The notes below the pieces were generated by a model that was given only the letters and a program-made list of their open reading frames with translations, searched no databases and was not told the DNA's origin. A DNA stretch of 64,000 bases from positions 186,001 to 250,000 of the forward strand of contig NZ_JADQDR010000001.1 in the NCBI RefSeq assembly GCF_015694705.1, given 5' to 3'. Position 1 is the first letter of the stretch. Each line of letters begins with the position of its first letter. Position numbers and translations under genes: made by a program. The stretch comes from Pontibacter rufus (GTDB lineage: Bacteria; Bacteroidota; Bacteroidia; Cytophagales; Hymenobacteraceae). Shown here piece by piece: positions 27,929 to 36,978 of this stretch.

Positions 27929-28033
27929 ATGAAAACAATGCTGAGTGTGCTGGCAACTATAGCCAGCGCCGATCTGATAGGTTGGTTTGCTATGTTGGCC
28001 CTTCTCTTTTTTACCGTATTTTTTTCCGGATGA
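27929..28033 (+). CDS. Possible 34-residue membrane peptide
   Basis: From the ATG at 27929 the frame reads MKTMLSVLATIASADLIGWF, followed by a hydrophobic run (AMLALLFFTVFFSG) and TGA. A charged start and one strongly hydrophobic helix of about 20 residues are typical of small membrane proteins. There is no homology to cite, and the AT-rich TTT runs could arise by chance. It is 67 bp upstream of the lipoprotein gene at 28100, in the same direction. Confidence 0.35.
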   Translation: MKTMLSVLATIASADLIGWFAMLALLFFTVFFSG

Positions 28034-28099
28034 AATAAGAACAAATTGACCATATACAATCCTGATTCCGCTGCCTGTACCTTTAGCCAAAATAAAACT

Positions 28100-28474
28100 A
28101 TGAAAAGCATTTTTTACATCACGCTGCTATACCTGTGCCTTTCGGTGCTGATAGTAAGTTGTGCTGAAAAGGCGCCGGAGCCCACCTGTCTGCAGGCAGA
28201 GGTGGTGGGCCCGGACCCCTGCCAGACCGGCTGGTATGTGCTGCAGGTGCTGGAGGAAAATGATCAGGCCATGCATACCGGAGACTTTGTGGGCCAACTG
28301 CAATCGGGCTATGTAACCACCGATAACCTGCCCGAAGCATACCGGCAGCCCGGAAAGCGGCTGGAGGTATCGCTGGAACTGAACGGGGAATACAGTCCGC
28401 TGTGCGCCGCCGTGCACATGATGTACCCTGCTGTGCGCATTAAGCGTGTGTGCGGCAGCAAAGGCAGTAATTAA
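28100..28474 (+). CDS. Small lipoprotein of unknown function
   Basis: A 124-residue protein with a lipoprotein signal (LYLCLSVLIVSC, Cys21). The mature part has four further cysteines (TCLQ, DPCQTG, PLCAA, RVCGS), which could make two disulfides. The ATG at 28100 is chosen because the longer open frame adds 18 residues ahead of the signal peptide. I recognise no domain. A terminator follows at 28544. Confidence 0.75.
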   Translation: MKSIFYITLLYLCLSVLIVSCAEKAPEPTCLQAEVVGPDPCQTGWYVLQVLEENDQAMHTGDFVGQLQSGYVTTDNLPEAYRQPGKRLEVSLELNGEYSPLCAAVHMMYPAVRIKRVCGSKGSN

Positions 28475-28543
28475 GTTATTATACCTTATTGGTTTAGTGT
28501 TTAGTTAAATGTTGTTTTTTGATTAGGGAACACAAGTTCTCCT

Positions 28544-28574
28544 AAAGCCTGCCGGTTTCCGGCAGGCTTTTTCA
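28544..28574 (+). terminator. Terminator after the small lipoprotein gene
   Basis: A perfect 12-bp stem AAAGCCTGCCGG / CCGGCAGGCTTT (28544-28555 with 28559-28570), loop TTT, T-run after. Confidence 0.92.
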
Positions 28575-28689
28575 TGCAGGTTTCGCCGTTCCCGCACAAG
28601 CAGCAGCACAACTATAATAAGCATAAAAGGTAAACTTACTGCCTGTTTCAGATGTTATAGTTTACCTTTACTAATCTGTAAAAGAGACG

Positions 28690-30717
28690 ATGGATTATCA
28701 GCTGACTTCAGAATTTCAACCAACCGGCGACCAGCCGAAAGCCATAGAACAACTAACCAAGGGCATCCGTAACGGGGAGCCGGTGCAGGTACTTTTAGGA
28801 GCCACCGGCACGGGCAAAACCTTTACCATGGCCAACGTTATCAAAAATACCGGCAAGCCTACGCTGGTGCTGTGCCATAACAAAACGCTGGCCGCGCAGC
28901 TTTACGGTGAGTTTAAGCAGTTCTTCCCTAACAATGCCGTAGAATACTTCATCTCCTACTACGACTACTACCAGCCCGAAGCTTATATCGCTTCCTCGGA
29001 CGTATTCATCGAGAAGGACCTGGCTATTAACGAGGAGATTGAAAAGCTGCGGCTGCATACTACCTCAGCCCTGCTCTCGGGCCGCCGCGATGTGATTGTG
29101 GTGGCATCAGTGTCGTGTATTTATGGTATAGGCAACCCCGAAGAGTTCGGCAAAAATGTGCTGCACCTGGCGCCGGGCCAGAAGTTTAGCCGCAACAACC
29201 TGCTTTATACTTTTGTGCAGATTCTGTACAGCCGCACCGAAGCCGAATTCACACGTGGAACATTCCGTGTGAAAGGCGACACCGTAGACATTTACCCGGC
29301 TTATGCAGACTTTGCGTACCGTTTATACTTCTTCGGCGAGGAGTTGGAGGCGATTCACCGCATCGATCCGGCTTCGGGCAAAAAGCTTTCAGAAGAGAAC
29401 GCTATTACGCTATATCCGGCCAACCTGTTCGTAACAGGCAAAGACACGCTGCACCAGGCCATCAACGAGATCCAGTTCGACATGGTGGCGCAGCACGAGT
29501 ATTTCCTGAAAGAGGACAGGCCCGCCGAAGCGAAGCGCATCAAGGAACGCACCGAATTTGACCTGGAAATGATCCGCGAGCTGGGCTATTGCTCCGGCAT
29601 CGAGAACTACTCCCGCTACTTCGACCGCCGTGCGCCGGGCGCGCGTCCGTTCTGCCTGCTCGATTATTTTCCGGATGATTTCCTGATGATGGTGGATGAG
29701 AGCCACGCTACCCTGCCGCAGGTGCGCGCCATGTGGGGCGGCGACCGCTCCCGCAAAGTAGCGCTGGTAGAGTATGGCTTCCGGCTGCCCGCCGCGATGG
29801 ACAACCGCCCGCTCACCTTCAACGAATTTGAAAGTATGATGCACCAGGTGGTATTCGTAAGCGCTACGCCCGGCGACTATGAGATACAGAAATCCGAAGG
29901 TATTATTGTAGAGCAAATTATCCGTCCGACAGGTCTGCTCGATCCGGAAATTGAAATCAGGCCAAGTTCCAACCAGGTAGATGATCTGCTGGAGGAAATT
30001 GACGAACGCGTAAAATCAGGCGCACGGGTACTGGTAACCACGCTCACCAAGCGCATGTCGGAAGAACTGACCAAGTATATGGAGCGCCTCCACATCAAAG
30101 TAAAATATTTACATTCCGAAGTGAAAACGCTGGACCGCGTGGAGATTTTACGGGAACTGCGCCTCGGGGAGATTGATGTGCTGGTAGGCGTAAACCTGCT
30201 GCGCGAAGGTCTGGACTTGCCGGAAGTAAGCCTGGTGGCGATACTGGATGCCGACAAAGAAGGTTTCCTGCGCGATCAGCGCTCACTGATTCAGACGATG
30301 GGCCGCGCCGCCCGTAACGAACGGGGAAAGGTAATTATGTATGCCGACCGCATTACGGGTTCCATGCAGCGCGCCATCGATGAAACCAACCGCCGCCGCG
30401 CCACGCAGATGGCCTATAACGAGGAGCACGGCATCACGCCGCGTACGATATTGAAGTCAAGCGAAGAAGTGTTTGAGCAAACCGCTGTAGCCGATGCTAA
30501 AAAGAAAGAAGTAAAAATGTATGCCGGTGCGGGAGAAGTTTCGCTGGCAGCCGAGCCGATCATCCAGCTTATGAAGCGCGATGAACTGGAGAAACTCATC
30601 AAAAAAACCGAAAAGCAAATGGAGGCTGCCGCCAAAGACCTCGACTTCCTGCAGGCCGCCAAGTATCGGGATGAACTCTCGGAGCTGCGCCAGCTGCTGA
30701 AATCGAAGCGTGATTAA
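28690..30717 (+). CDS. uvrB: UvrABC excision nuclease subunit B
   Basis: A 675-residue DNA-damage verification helicase of nucleotide excision repair. The Walker A GATGTGKT is at residues 37-44. The beta-hairpin tyrosines YYDYYQPEAY that clamp DNA are near residue 93. VDESH and the helicase motif VSATPG follow. GVNLLREGLDLPEVSLVAIL and QTMGRAARN are the C-terminal motor motifs. The UVR domain (EKLIKKTEKQMEAAAKDLDF) binds UvrC. Its length is normal and it has its own terminator. UvrA and UvrC are not in the window. Confidence 0.98.
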   Translation: MDYQLTSEFQPTGDQPKAIEQLTKGIRNGEPVQVLLGATGTGKTFTMANVIKNTGKPTLVLCHNKTLAAQLYGEFKQFFPNNAVEYFISYYDYYQPEAYIASSDVFIEKDLAINEEIEKLRLHTTSALLSGRRDVIVVASVSCIYGIGNPEEFGKNVLHLAPGQKFSRNNLLYTFVQILYSRTEAEFTRGTFRVKGDTVDIYPAYADFAYRLYFFGEELEAIHRIDPASGKKLSEENAITLYPANLFVTGKDTLHQAINEIQFDMVAQHEYFLKEDRPAEAKRIKERTEFDLEMIRELGYCSGIENYSRYFDRRAPGARPFCLLDYFPDDFLMMVDESHATLPQVRAMWGGDRSRKVALVEYGFRLPAAMDNRPLTFNEFESMMHQVVFVSATPGDYEIQKSEGIIVEQIIRPTGLLDPEIEIRPSSNQVDDLLEEIDERVKSGARVLVTTLTKRMSEELTKYMERLHIKVKYLHSEVKTLDRVEILRELRLGEIDVLVGVNLLREGLDLPEVSLVAILDADKEGFLRDQRSLIQTMGRAARNERGKVIMYADRITGSMQRAIDETNRRRATQMAYNEEHGITPRTILKSSEEVFEQTAVADAKKKEVKMYAGAGEVSLAAEPIIQLMKRDELEKLIKKTEKQMEAAAKDLDFLQAAKYRDELSELRQLLKSKRD

Positions 30718-30728
30718 GTTTAAAACAG

Positions 30729-30766
30729 AAGCGCCTGAAGTATAAACTTGCAGGCGCTTTTTTTAT
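30729..30766 (+). terminator. Terminator after uvrB
   Basis: Stem AAGCGCCTG (30729-30737) / CAGGCGCTT (30751-30759) with a T-run. The loop is formed by one copy of the AAGTATAA motif. Confidence 0.9.
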
Positions 30767-31017
30767 AAGAGCATAGCAGCCAAAGCTATCTTTTATGAAT
30801 AATTCGAAACGCCGGACCTGAATGTATGACACAGCACGGACGCACCTCCTGTTTTAAACGATTATCCGTAATCTGAATCTGCGGATAAGCAGAATGGAGA
30901 AGAAACGGCCTTATACCTGCTAAACATCGTTTTATACTTCAGGCTGAAATGTTCAAAATCTATGGGCTTACTTTGTCTGCTTATTAGAAAACGTTTCGGC
31001 CGGCTTTATTTATAGTT

Positions 31018-31551
31018 ATGACAATACCCGAAAATAATAATTTCCACTTCAGAAAGGGAACGCTGGCGGATGCGGAGCTTTTGGCTGACCTTGGCTGGCG
31101 CACCTTCGAAGAGACTTTTGCCGCCTTTAACAGGCCTGAGGATATGGCAGCCTTTAAACCAACCATGTATACGCCGGAACTGCAAACCGAAGAGTTGTGT
31201 GACAGTGATACTGAATTCGTGATTGCGGAGGTGCAGGAGCAGGCCGTGGCATACGTAAAGCTAAATACAGCGGAAGCTCCTGAAGCTATTACAGGCCGGA
31301 ACCCGCTACAGATAAGCCGGCTATACCTGCTTCAGAAGTGGACGGGGCGGGGCCTGGGTGATAAGCTGATGCAGCTTTGCCTGGAAAAAGCGCGCAGAAA
31401 CGGGCACGATGTGGTATGGCTGACCGTGTGGGAGCACAACGAACGGGCAAAGCGCTTCTACCGCAAGTATGGCTTTAAAGAAGCAGGCGAACTGACTTTT
31501 ATACTTGGCAGCGATGTGCAGCGGGACCTGTACATGCAGCGGGAAGTATAA
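31018..31551 (+). CDS. GNAT-family N-acetyltransferase
   Basis: A 177-residue GNAT enzyme transferring an acetyl group from acetyl-CoA. The N-terminal FRKGTLADAELLADL is typical of the Acetyltransf_1 group. The acetyl-CoA loop is QKWTGRGLGDKLMQL, followed by VWLTVWEHNERAKRFYRKYGF, the usual motif B. The substrate (spermidine, antibiotic, protein or other) cannot be told. It is monocistronic. Confidence 0.88.
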   Translation: MTIPENNNFHFRKGTLADAELLADLGWRTFEETFAAFNRPEDMAAFKPTMYTPELQTEELCDSDTEFVIAEVQEQAVAYVKLNTAEAPEAITGRNPLQISRLYLLQKWTGRGLGDKLMQLCLEKARRNGHDVVWLTVWEHNERAKRFYRKYGFKEAGELTFILGSDVQRDLYMQREV

Positions 31552-31765
31552 AGTTTGCTTTTGTTTTGAATGTATAGCTGGAAGCTTCGCAGTGCACGGG
31601 TTGAATTGATATATTTTCATATATTAGTTGTAAGATAAATCGCAAGTTGCTTGGTAAGTATAGAGCAACAGGAAAATAGTCAAAGGAGAGACTAAAACAC
31701 CTACGCACATAGTGCATACAAGCGTATGTTTGCGTATATTCTCAAGTTAGCAAAAATTTATTTTG

Positions 31766-32737
31766 ATGAATTGGAAAAAAGGATTGTTGAGAACTGGACT
31801 ACCTCTTGAATATGTAACGTCTGGTATTCTTAATAATAAAGGACATGAAATATTCGGTGATTATCCATATATAAGACCAAATGAAAACAAGGAACTGAAA
31901 GAATTCTCAGTAGATATTAGGACACATAAGTGCCTTGCATCAAATGAGCGATTATTTACATTGTCAATGCTGATAGAATGTAAGTATAGACAGCCAGGAA
32001 CATCTTGGATTTTCTCCCCATACCCAAGTTCAATTGTGCCAATTGGCTTAGTACAATCTAGTGAAGACTTGGTACCTGTTAGACTTAATGGTAGTTCTGT
32101 ATATGAATTTGAAGAAAGCATTGGTTATTGTATAAGTGGAGTAGAATTAGACAGCAATGGTAATGGTAAAACTGATGGAGCAAAACATGGAGCTTTTCAA
32201 TTAAGATTTGCAATGCCTGTATTACTAAAAAGTTCTTTTGAGCACGTCTTAAAATACGATTGGTATGAAGGTAGAACTATAGAATTATTGTGCCCAATTT
32301 TAGTTACAACATCAGAAATTAGAGTTATCAAACCAAACTTGGCTTTAAGTGACTTTGATATTGCTAAAGAATTAGATGATGTTACTGAGCTTCGAGAAGC
32401 GGTAATCCTTAATGAAGGTACAGGCCCACAATTGAAAGAGTTTGCAGATTCACTAGCAGATGAGTTTGTCAAGAATCATCCTGAACTTCAAAATAGATTA
32501 TCAGAGTTGGATACTGTTTTAGTTGGTGAAGAGTGGGAAAAAAGGTATTCACCAGATATTGATACAATTAAGCGTATTTTTTCTTCTAGTGCAGAACGCG
32601 TTCTTATTGTTAACTATGAATATTTAGATATTATCATAGAAAGATTGGAATCAGCAATCATGAAAGATATTGAAAATGAAGAAGTGTACGGGAAAATCAT
32701 AAAATTTAAAGATGGCTTACAAATAATAAAAAATTAA
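31766..32737 (+). CDS. Unrecognised protein with PD-(D/E)XK-like signature, AT-rich
   Basis: A 323-residue protein starting at the ATG 31766 (MNWKKGLLRTGLPLEYVTSG). I have no family name. The N-terminal third has the order seen in restriction-endonuclease-like folds: helix LEYVTSGILNNKGHEIFGDY, then EFSVDIRTHK (Asp) and LSMLIECKYRQPG (Glu-x-Lys). A C-terminal half rich in Glu and Asp has helical stretches (ELREAVIL, DSLADEFVKNHPEL, ERVLIVNYEYLDIIIERLES). The gene is visibly richer in A and T than its neighbours and nearly lacks the AAGTATA motif, which suggests recent transfer. A solitary nuclease or defence gene is an inference. Confidence 0.7.
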   Translation: MNWKKGLLRTGLPLEYVTSGILNNKGHEIFGDYPYIRPNENKELKEFSVDIRTHKCLASNERLFTLSMLIECKYRQPGTSWIFSPYPSSIVPIGLVQSSEDLVPVRLNGSSVYEFEESIGYCISGVELDSNGNGKTDGAKHGAFQLRFAMPVLLKSSFEHVLKYDWYEGRTIELLCPILVTTSEIRVIKPNLALSDFDIAKELDDVTELREAVILNEGTGPQLKEFADSLADEFVKNHPELQNRLSELDTVLVGEEWEKRYSPDIDTIKRIFSSSAERVLIVNYEYLDIIIERLESAIMKDIENEEVYGKIIKFKDGLQIIKN

Positions 32738-32829
32738 AATCATGAATAAATAAGACCCTTGCTAACACAGCACAAGCATTATGTTCGGCTGACGCCTCAC
32801 CCGTTTGTACTAACCGTTACCATCCCTCC

Positions 32830-35034
32830 CTACAACAGCAACAGCCCCTTCTCTCTTAACTCAAACCATACCGGCGAAGCCAGGAACTCTGAAAAATTCA
32901 GGTGTGCCTCTGCCGGGAAGCTTTCTTCCAGTTGCTTCAGCGTAAGCGTTTCTCCGCTCTCCGGCATTAGTTTCGGAAGCACCTCCAGCAGCCATTGGCC
33001 AATGGTGGCTGTGGTTTTTACCTGGAAGTCCTCGGCTTTCTCGAAGAATGTGAGTTGGCAGCGCTCCAGTGTTTCGCCTTTCCGGGCATACATCGTAAAC
33101 TCAATTTCCGGTATGGTTCCCAGCCACAGCACGCGGGCGTTGGGGCGGGTACTGTCGGGGCGGTGCGGTTGTTCGATGGCGCTGCCGATAAGGTTGGATT
33201 TGAGCGTAGTGCGCGGCACCTTAAAATCGAACCAGAACGAAAGCAGCTCCTCCAGTCCCACGCCGTGCATGTAGTTATAGATGGCTTTGGCCAGTCCCTC
33301 GCCAAACAGACTATGGTCGGCGCCCTGCGGGTCGTCGTGCCAGAGGTCGTTGTTGGCAAAATCGCCTTCGCCCGGCCCTACTTTCACAACGCCATACTTT
33401 TCCGGGTTCTTGCCGATGGGGCTGTGGGCCGTCATGCTGAAGCGATGCCAGTAGCCGGACTGGATGACATTATTTAAAAACAGCTGCCGCACCACTTCCA
33501 GCGAGTCTATCGTTTCCTGGGCGGTTTCGGTCGGGAAGCCATACATGAGGTAAGCGTGTACCATAATGCCGGCCTGCGTAAAGCTGTCGGTAACGCGGAC
33601 TACCTGGGCAATGGTTACGCCTTTTTCCATCAGCGCCAGCAGCCTGTCCGAGGCCACCTCCAAACCACCCGACACAGCAATACAACCTGAAGCAGCCAGC
33701 AGGCGGCACAAATCAGGCGTAAAAGTTTTTTCGAAGCGGATGTTGCCCCACCACGATATCTTCACGCCGCGGCGGATAAGCTCAATAGCCATGTCGCGGA
33801 GCGGTGCAGGCGGAGCAGCCTCATCCACAAAGTGAAAGCCCGTCTGGCCGGTCTGGGCAATCAGCTGCTCAATGCGGTCTACCAGCAGGGTCGCCGGAGC
33901 CACCTCGTAGCGGTTGATGTAATCGAGGGTGATGTCGCAGAAAGAGCAGCGTTTCCAGTAGCAGCCGTGCGCCACGGTTAGTTTGTTCCAGCGGCCATCG
34001 CTCCAGAGGCGGTGCATCGGGTTAATCACGTCAATCACCGATAAATAATCAGCCAGGGGCAAATCACTGTAATCGGGTGTGCCTGCTTCCGTATGCGGAA
34101 TATCTGCATCAGTGCTGCCGTTGATGAATTCTACTTTGCCATTGGCAAGCATAAAAGTGCGTTGCAACTGGTTTTGTGGTCGCTGGCCCTGCAGGTAATC
34201 GAGCAGTTTCAACCACGGGCCTTCGCCATCGTCCAGCGTTACAAAGTCGATATACCTGAAAAGGCGCGGCTCGCGCAGGCTGCGCAGTTCCGTGTTGGGG
34301 TAGCCGCCGCCCATCGCGATTTTTATACCTGGGTAGTGTTGTTTGATGTATTGCGCCAGCCGCAGCCCGCCGTACAAATTACCCGGAAACGGTATTGACA
34401 AGCCCACTATACCTGGTTGCACCGCTTGCAGGCGTTCTTCCAGCAGTTCCAATAGCATATCGTCTACCAGGTTGGGCGCTTGCTGCAGGGCTTCCTCCAG
34501 CGGGTCAAATGAGGTAGCGGAAAGCGCCAGTTTTTCGGCGTAGCGGCTGAAAGCGAAGTAGGGGCAGATGGTTTCCTTTATTAGGTCGCCGAGGTCTTCT
34601 AAGTATAAAGTAGCCAGATAACGCGCCCTGTCGGAGATGCCCATACTGCCGAAAGCCCAGTCCACGTCCTCCACCTGGTCGAAGCGCGAAGCCTCCGGCA
34701 GAAAACGGCTATAGCTGATCTGCTGGGCCAGCGTTAAGTCTTTGTTTTGCAGAAAGCGGATAACGGGCTCAATCGTGCTCAGGTATTCGCGCTTAAGCCG
34801 CAGCATTCGCAGGCTGTTGTCCGACAGCTCATAATTACCCAGCTCAATGGCATCAAAAATCCGGGTAAGCCCTGCTTTGGAGAACATCCGTAACACCAGG
34901 TCAATGCCGAAATCAACCTGCGTAACTACAAAGCCGCGCCCGGCCAGGAAGCCTTTCAGGTAAGCGGTGGCCGGATAAGGTGTATTAAGCTGCGTAAGCG
35001 GCGGGGTGATTAACAGGATGGTCGGCTTCTTCAA
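32830..35034 (-). CDS. B12-binding-type radical SAM protein
   Basis: A 734-residue protein with an N-terminal cobalamin-binding-like Rossmann part (TILLITPPLTQLNTPYPATA) and a radical SAM core. The cluster ligands are Cys358, Cys363 and Cys366 in HGCYWKRCSFC. The spacing is CX4CX2C, unlike the usual CX3CX2C, a variant known in part of this family. ISWWGNIRFEKTF and VSGGLEVASDRLL follow the barrel pattern. It would make 5'-deoxyadenosyl radicals; the substrate is unknown. It is monocistronic on the minus strand, with a cobalamin-regulated receptor gene about 2 kb further on. Confidence 0.88.
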   Translation of the reverse strand: MKKPTILLITPPLTQLNTPYPATAYLKGFLAGRGFVVTQVDFGIDLVLRMFSKAGLTRIFDAIELGNYELSDNSLRMLRLKREYLSTIEPVIRFLQNKDLTLAQQISYSRFLPEASRFDQVEDVDWAFGSMGISDRARYLATLYLEDLGDLIKETICPYFAFSRYAEKLALSATSFDPLEEALQQAPNLVDDMLLELLEERLQAVQPGIVGLSIPFPGNLYGGLRLAQYIKQHYPGIKIAMGGGYPNTELRSLREPRLFRYIDFVTLDDGEGPWLKLLDYLQGQRPQNQLQRTFMLANGKVEFINGSTDADIPHTEAGTPDYSDLPLADYLSVIDVINPMHRLWSDGRWNKLTVAHGCYWKRCSFCDITLDYINRYEVAPATLLVDRIEQLIAQTGQTGFHFVDEAAPPAPLRDMAIELIRRGVKISWWGNIRFEKTFTPDLCRLLAASGCIAVSGGLEVASDRLLALMEKGVTIAQVVRVTDSFTQAGIMVHAYLMYGFPTETAQETIDSLEVVRQLFLNNVIQSGYWHRFSMTAHSPIGKNPEKYGVVKVGPGEGDFANNDLWHDDPQGADHSLFGEGLAKAIYNYMHGVGLEELLSFWFDFKVPRTTLKSNLIGSAIEQPHRPDSTRPNARVLWLGTIPEIEFTMYARKGETLERCQLTFFEKAEDFQVKTTATIGQWLLEVLPKLMPESGETLTLKQLEESFPAEAHLNFSEFLASPVWFELREKGLLLL

Positions 35035-35345
35035 AGTATAAACAGCTTTAATAAAGACACAAAAATATGGATTTTGGCGCTCTGTTCACAGAGATATCCT
35101 TCTTCAACAACAGCATTTACTTACTGGTTCAGCGGTTATACTTAATGCTAATCAAGCATTTGTAACTCTATATATAACGTAAAAAAAATATTTATTGTGA
35201 ATTAGTTTATATGTATTAAGTTTCCTTTATATTTGCAGTGTATAAAAGAATATATCTATGTTTATGTTCTAACGCTCTGGTAGCATAAAGAACATCTTTT
35301 AAAGGCGCTGATAAACTTTTACCATTTTATTCTTTACCATTTATT
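35035..35345. other. Divergent intergenic region, AT-rich
   Basis: It lies between the radical SAM gene and a lipoprotein gene transcribed the other way. TATATTTG (about 35229-35236) fits TAnnTTTG and could serve the lipoprotein gene, but no TTG lies 19-21 bp upstream. AAGTATA and TATACTT occur near 35035 and 35136. No gene was seen. Confidence 0.4.
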
Positions 35346-35885
35346 ATGAGTACCCGGCAAAACCTTCAGATGATAGTTACAGTAGCCCTGCTAGTGATGG
35401 CGGCCGCTTGCTCTCTGTTCAGAACAGACATCAGGGTTCCGCAGTCATTATCGCTGCGGATGGACCGCCCCGAGAATGCCCCGCTGCAGTTTGCCGTGCT
35501 GAAAGATATGGACACTGCCGCCGAGGAGGTAACCAAACATGCTGATGCAATGGAGTCCTTTCATATCAACAGCATTACGTATCGGGTAGAGGACTTTTCT
35601 GGTGGCAACGAGCCGGTAATTGCCGGTAACCTGGAATTTGCGCTCTCAGGCACAACGGAATTTCAGACGCTGGCTACTTTTGAGCATCTTGATTTGCGAA
35701 CCATGGCCGGCAGCGGAGCTGAAGTTGTGCTTCCGGTTTCTGATAAGGCGGCTGTAGCAAAACTTGCGGCACTGATGCAGCATGGCCGCACCATTACCTT
35801 TCGCCTGACTGCCAGCACAACAAACAACCCGATAGCGGCTACGCTGGTGCTGAACTTTGATACTGAGATGGCAGTAGAGATCTAA
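35346..35885 (+). CDS. Lipoprotein of unknown function
   Basis: A 179-residue lipoprotein with signal LLVMAAAC (Cys22). The mature part has alternating beta-strand character (FHINSITYRVEDF, EPVIAGNLEFALSG) and ends in a strand LVLNFDTEMAVEI. No named domain. A bidirectional terminator follows. Confidence 0.75.
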   Translation: MSTRQNLQMIVTVALLVMAAACSLFRTDIRVPQSLSLRMDRPENAPLQFAVLKDMDTAAEEVTKHADAMESFHINSITYRVEDFSGGNEPVIAGNLEFALSGTTEFQTLATFEHLDLRTMAGSGAEVVLPVSDKAAVAKLAALMQHGRTITFRLTASTTNNPIAATLVLNFDTEMAVEI

Positions 35886-35926
35886 GCAGATCTTAAATCC
35901 AGGTATACTTTAAAATGCTTTATGAG

Positions 35927-35958
35927 ATTGCTTCCGGTGTTGCCGGGAGCAATTTTTG
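35927..35958. terminator. Bidirectional terminator
   Basis: An 11-bp stem (35927-35937 with 35943-35953; one G-U), loop TGTTG, T-run at the right. It separates convergent genes. Confidence 0.85.
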
Positions 35959-35975
35959 TTTAGGGGAATGGGCGT

Positions 35976-36206
35976 TTACTTCCCGGCAATTCTGTTTACG
36001 CCATACGAAACGCCAGGTATGATGACCAGCACGGTAAGGCTTATCAGCGTGAAAAACACGAGGAAGGCTCTGAACCAGGCCACCAGAAATCCATCGAAGA
36101 AGCCAAAAGTATAGAGCACCAGCGCAGATGCCAGCAACAGGCTGATAATGGCAATAAGCAGGAGCCTGCGCTTTAATGAGCGTGCTGAAAGCGGTTTCTT
36201 CATCAT
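35976..36206 (-). CDS. DUF2798-like small membrane protein
   Basis: A 76-residue protein with two membrane helices (LLLIAIISLLLASALVLYT and AFLVFFTLISLTVLVIIPGV) and the family pattern GFLVAWFRAFL between them. DUF2798 proteins are widespread and uncharacterised. The N-terminus is basic (KKPLSARSLKRR), so the N-terminus is predicted to be cytosolic. Confidence 0.75.
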   Translation of the reverse strand: MMKKPLSARSLKRRLLLIAIISLLLASALVLYTFGFFDGFLVAWFRAFLVFFTLISLTVLVIIPGVSYGVNRIAGK

Positions 36207-36256
36207 AAGGCAAATAGTTCAGGCAAAGGTACGGCAACTATAGCCGGATTCGGAAA

Positions 36257-36427
36257 TCAGGAGTGGCCTTTTTCTGCTTCTTCCGCTTCGCGGGAAGCAT
36301 CGGCTGGCTCGGTGTCATCCTGCGGCTCCGGCGGTGGCGCTTGTTTGTCCTGCTGCACTTTCTGCACATCCGAAGAATCATCTTTGGTTGTTTCAGGGAG
36401 GGGCTCTTTGTGTTTGTTCTGTGTCAT
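36257..36427 (-). CDS. Small charged, probably disordered protein
   Basis: A 56-residue protein from the ATG at 36427 (MTQNKHKEPLPETTKDDSSD...), rich in Lys, Glu, Asp, Gln and Pro (QAPPPEPQDDTEPADASREA). No membrane segment, no cysteine and no fold that can be named. A second protein of this style lies at 44471-44650. A longer open frame upstream to 36505 reads like noncoding sequence. Confidence 0.55.
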   Translation of the reverse strand: MTQNKHKEPLPETTKDDSSDVQKVQQDKQAPPPEPQDDTEPADASREAEEAEKGHS

Positions 36428-36569
36428 AGCTATAAAAGTGTGGATAGTATATGTACGCGCGCTATAAGCAACTGTTTTTAACAATAGCAGGGCAGGGCCG
36501 TACATGTAAGGGTAGCTGGCAGCAGGTATAACCGGCTCAAAGTATGTTTAACCAGAAAGAAAACAAACG

Positions 36570-36851
36570 ATGAATACAAGAAAGATAAAGCACAGCATTA
36601 TGGTGCTGGCGCTAAGCATTATGTCGGGGGCTGCATTAGTAGCTTGTAACGAGGGCACGGAGCCAGGCGACACAAATGTAGAGCGTGGCGAAATAAAAGA
36701 TGCCGGCGAAATGGTGGGAGGCGATGACGTTACCCGTTACAGCGATACGACTGATTTGGAAGAGAAATATTACAACGACAGCGACACAGCTGCATTGGGA
36801 GACGGAGCCTACGATGGAAAAGGCAATGGCAAGGAGCGTGATGACTTTTAA
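36570..36851 (+). CDS. Small acidic lipoprotein
   Basis: A 93-residue protein with a lipoprotein signal (ALSIMSGAALVAC, Cys26) and a short acidic tail (KDAGEMVGGDDVTRYSDTTD, then KGNGKERDDF). The mature part looks disordered. No function can be assigned. Confidence 0.65.
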   Translation: MNTRKIKHSIMVLALSIMSGAALVACNEGTEPGDTNVERGEIKDAGEMVGGDDVTRYSDTTDLEEKYYNDSDTAALGDGAYDGKGNGKERDDF

Positions 36852-36901
36852 TTTAAACCAGGTAACCGCATCTTAATGATAGCAGGTGCAACTTTAAAAG
36901 A

Positions 36902-36955
36902 CTATTCATATAAAATCGCCCGGTTATAAATAACTGGGTGATTTTATATGAATAG
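36902..36955. terminator. Long bidirectional terminator between convergent genes
   Basis: A 25-bp stem (36902-36926 with 36931-36955) with two G-U pairs, four-base loop TAAA. AT-rich outer and GC-rich inner stem, between the small lipoprotein gene and the B12 receptor gene. Confidence 0.9.
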
Positions 36956-36978
36956 CTGATTTTTGTTTAACTATTTAT

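Noticed and set aside
32755..32820. Integron attC site behind the AT-rich gene
   Set aside because: Only a weak CTAAC...GTT-like resemblance, with no second site and no integrase in the window, so it is kept as a boundary observation only.
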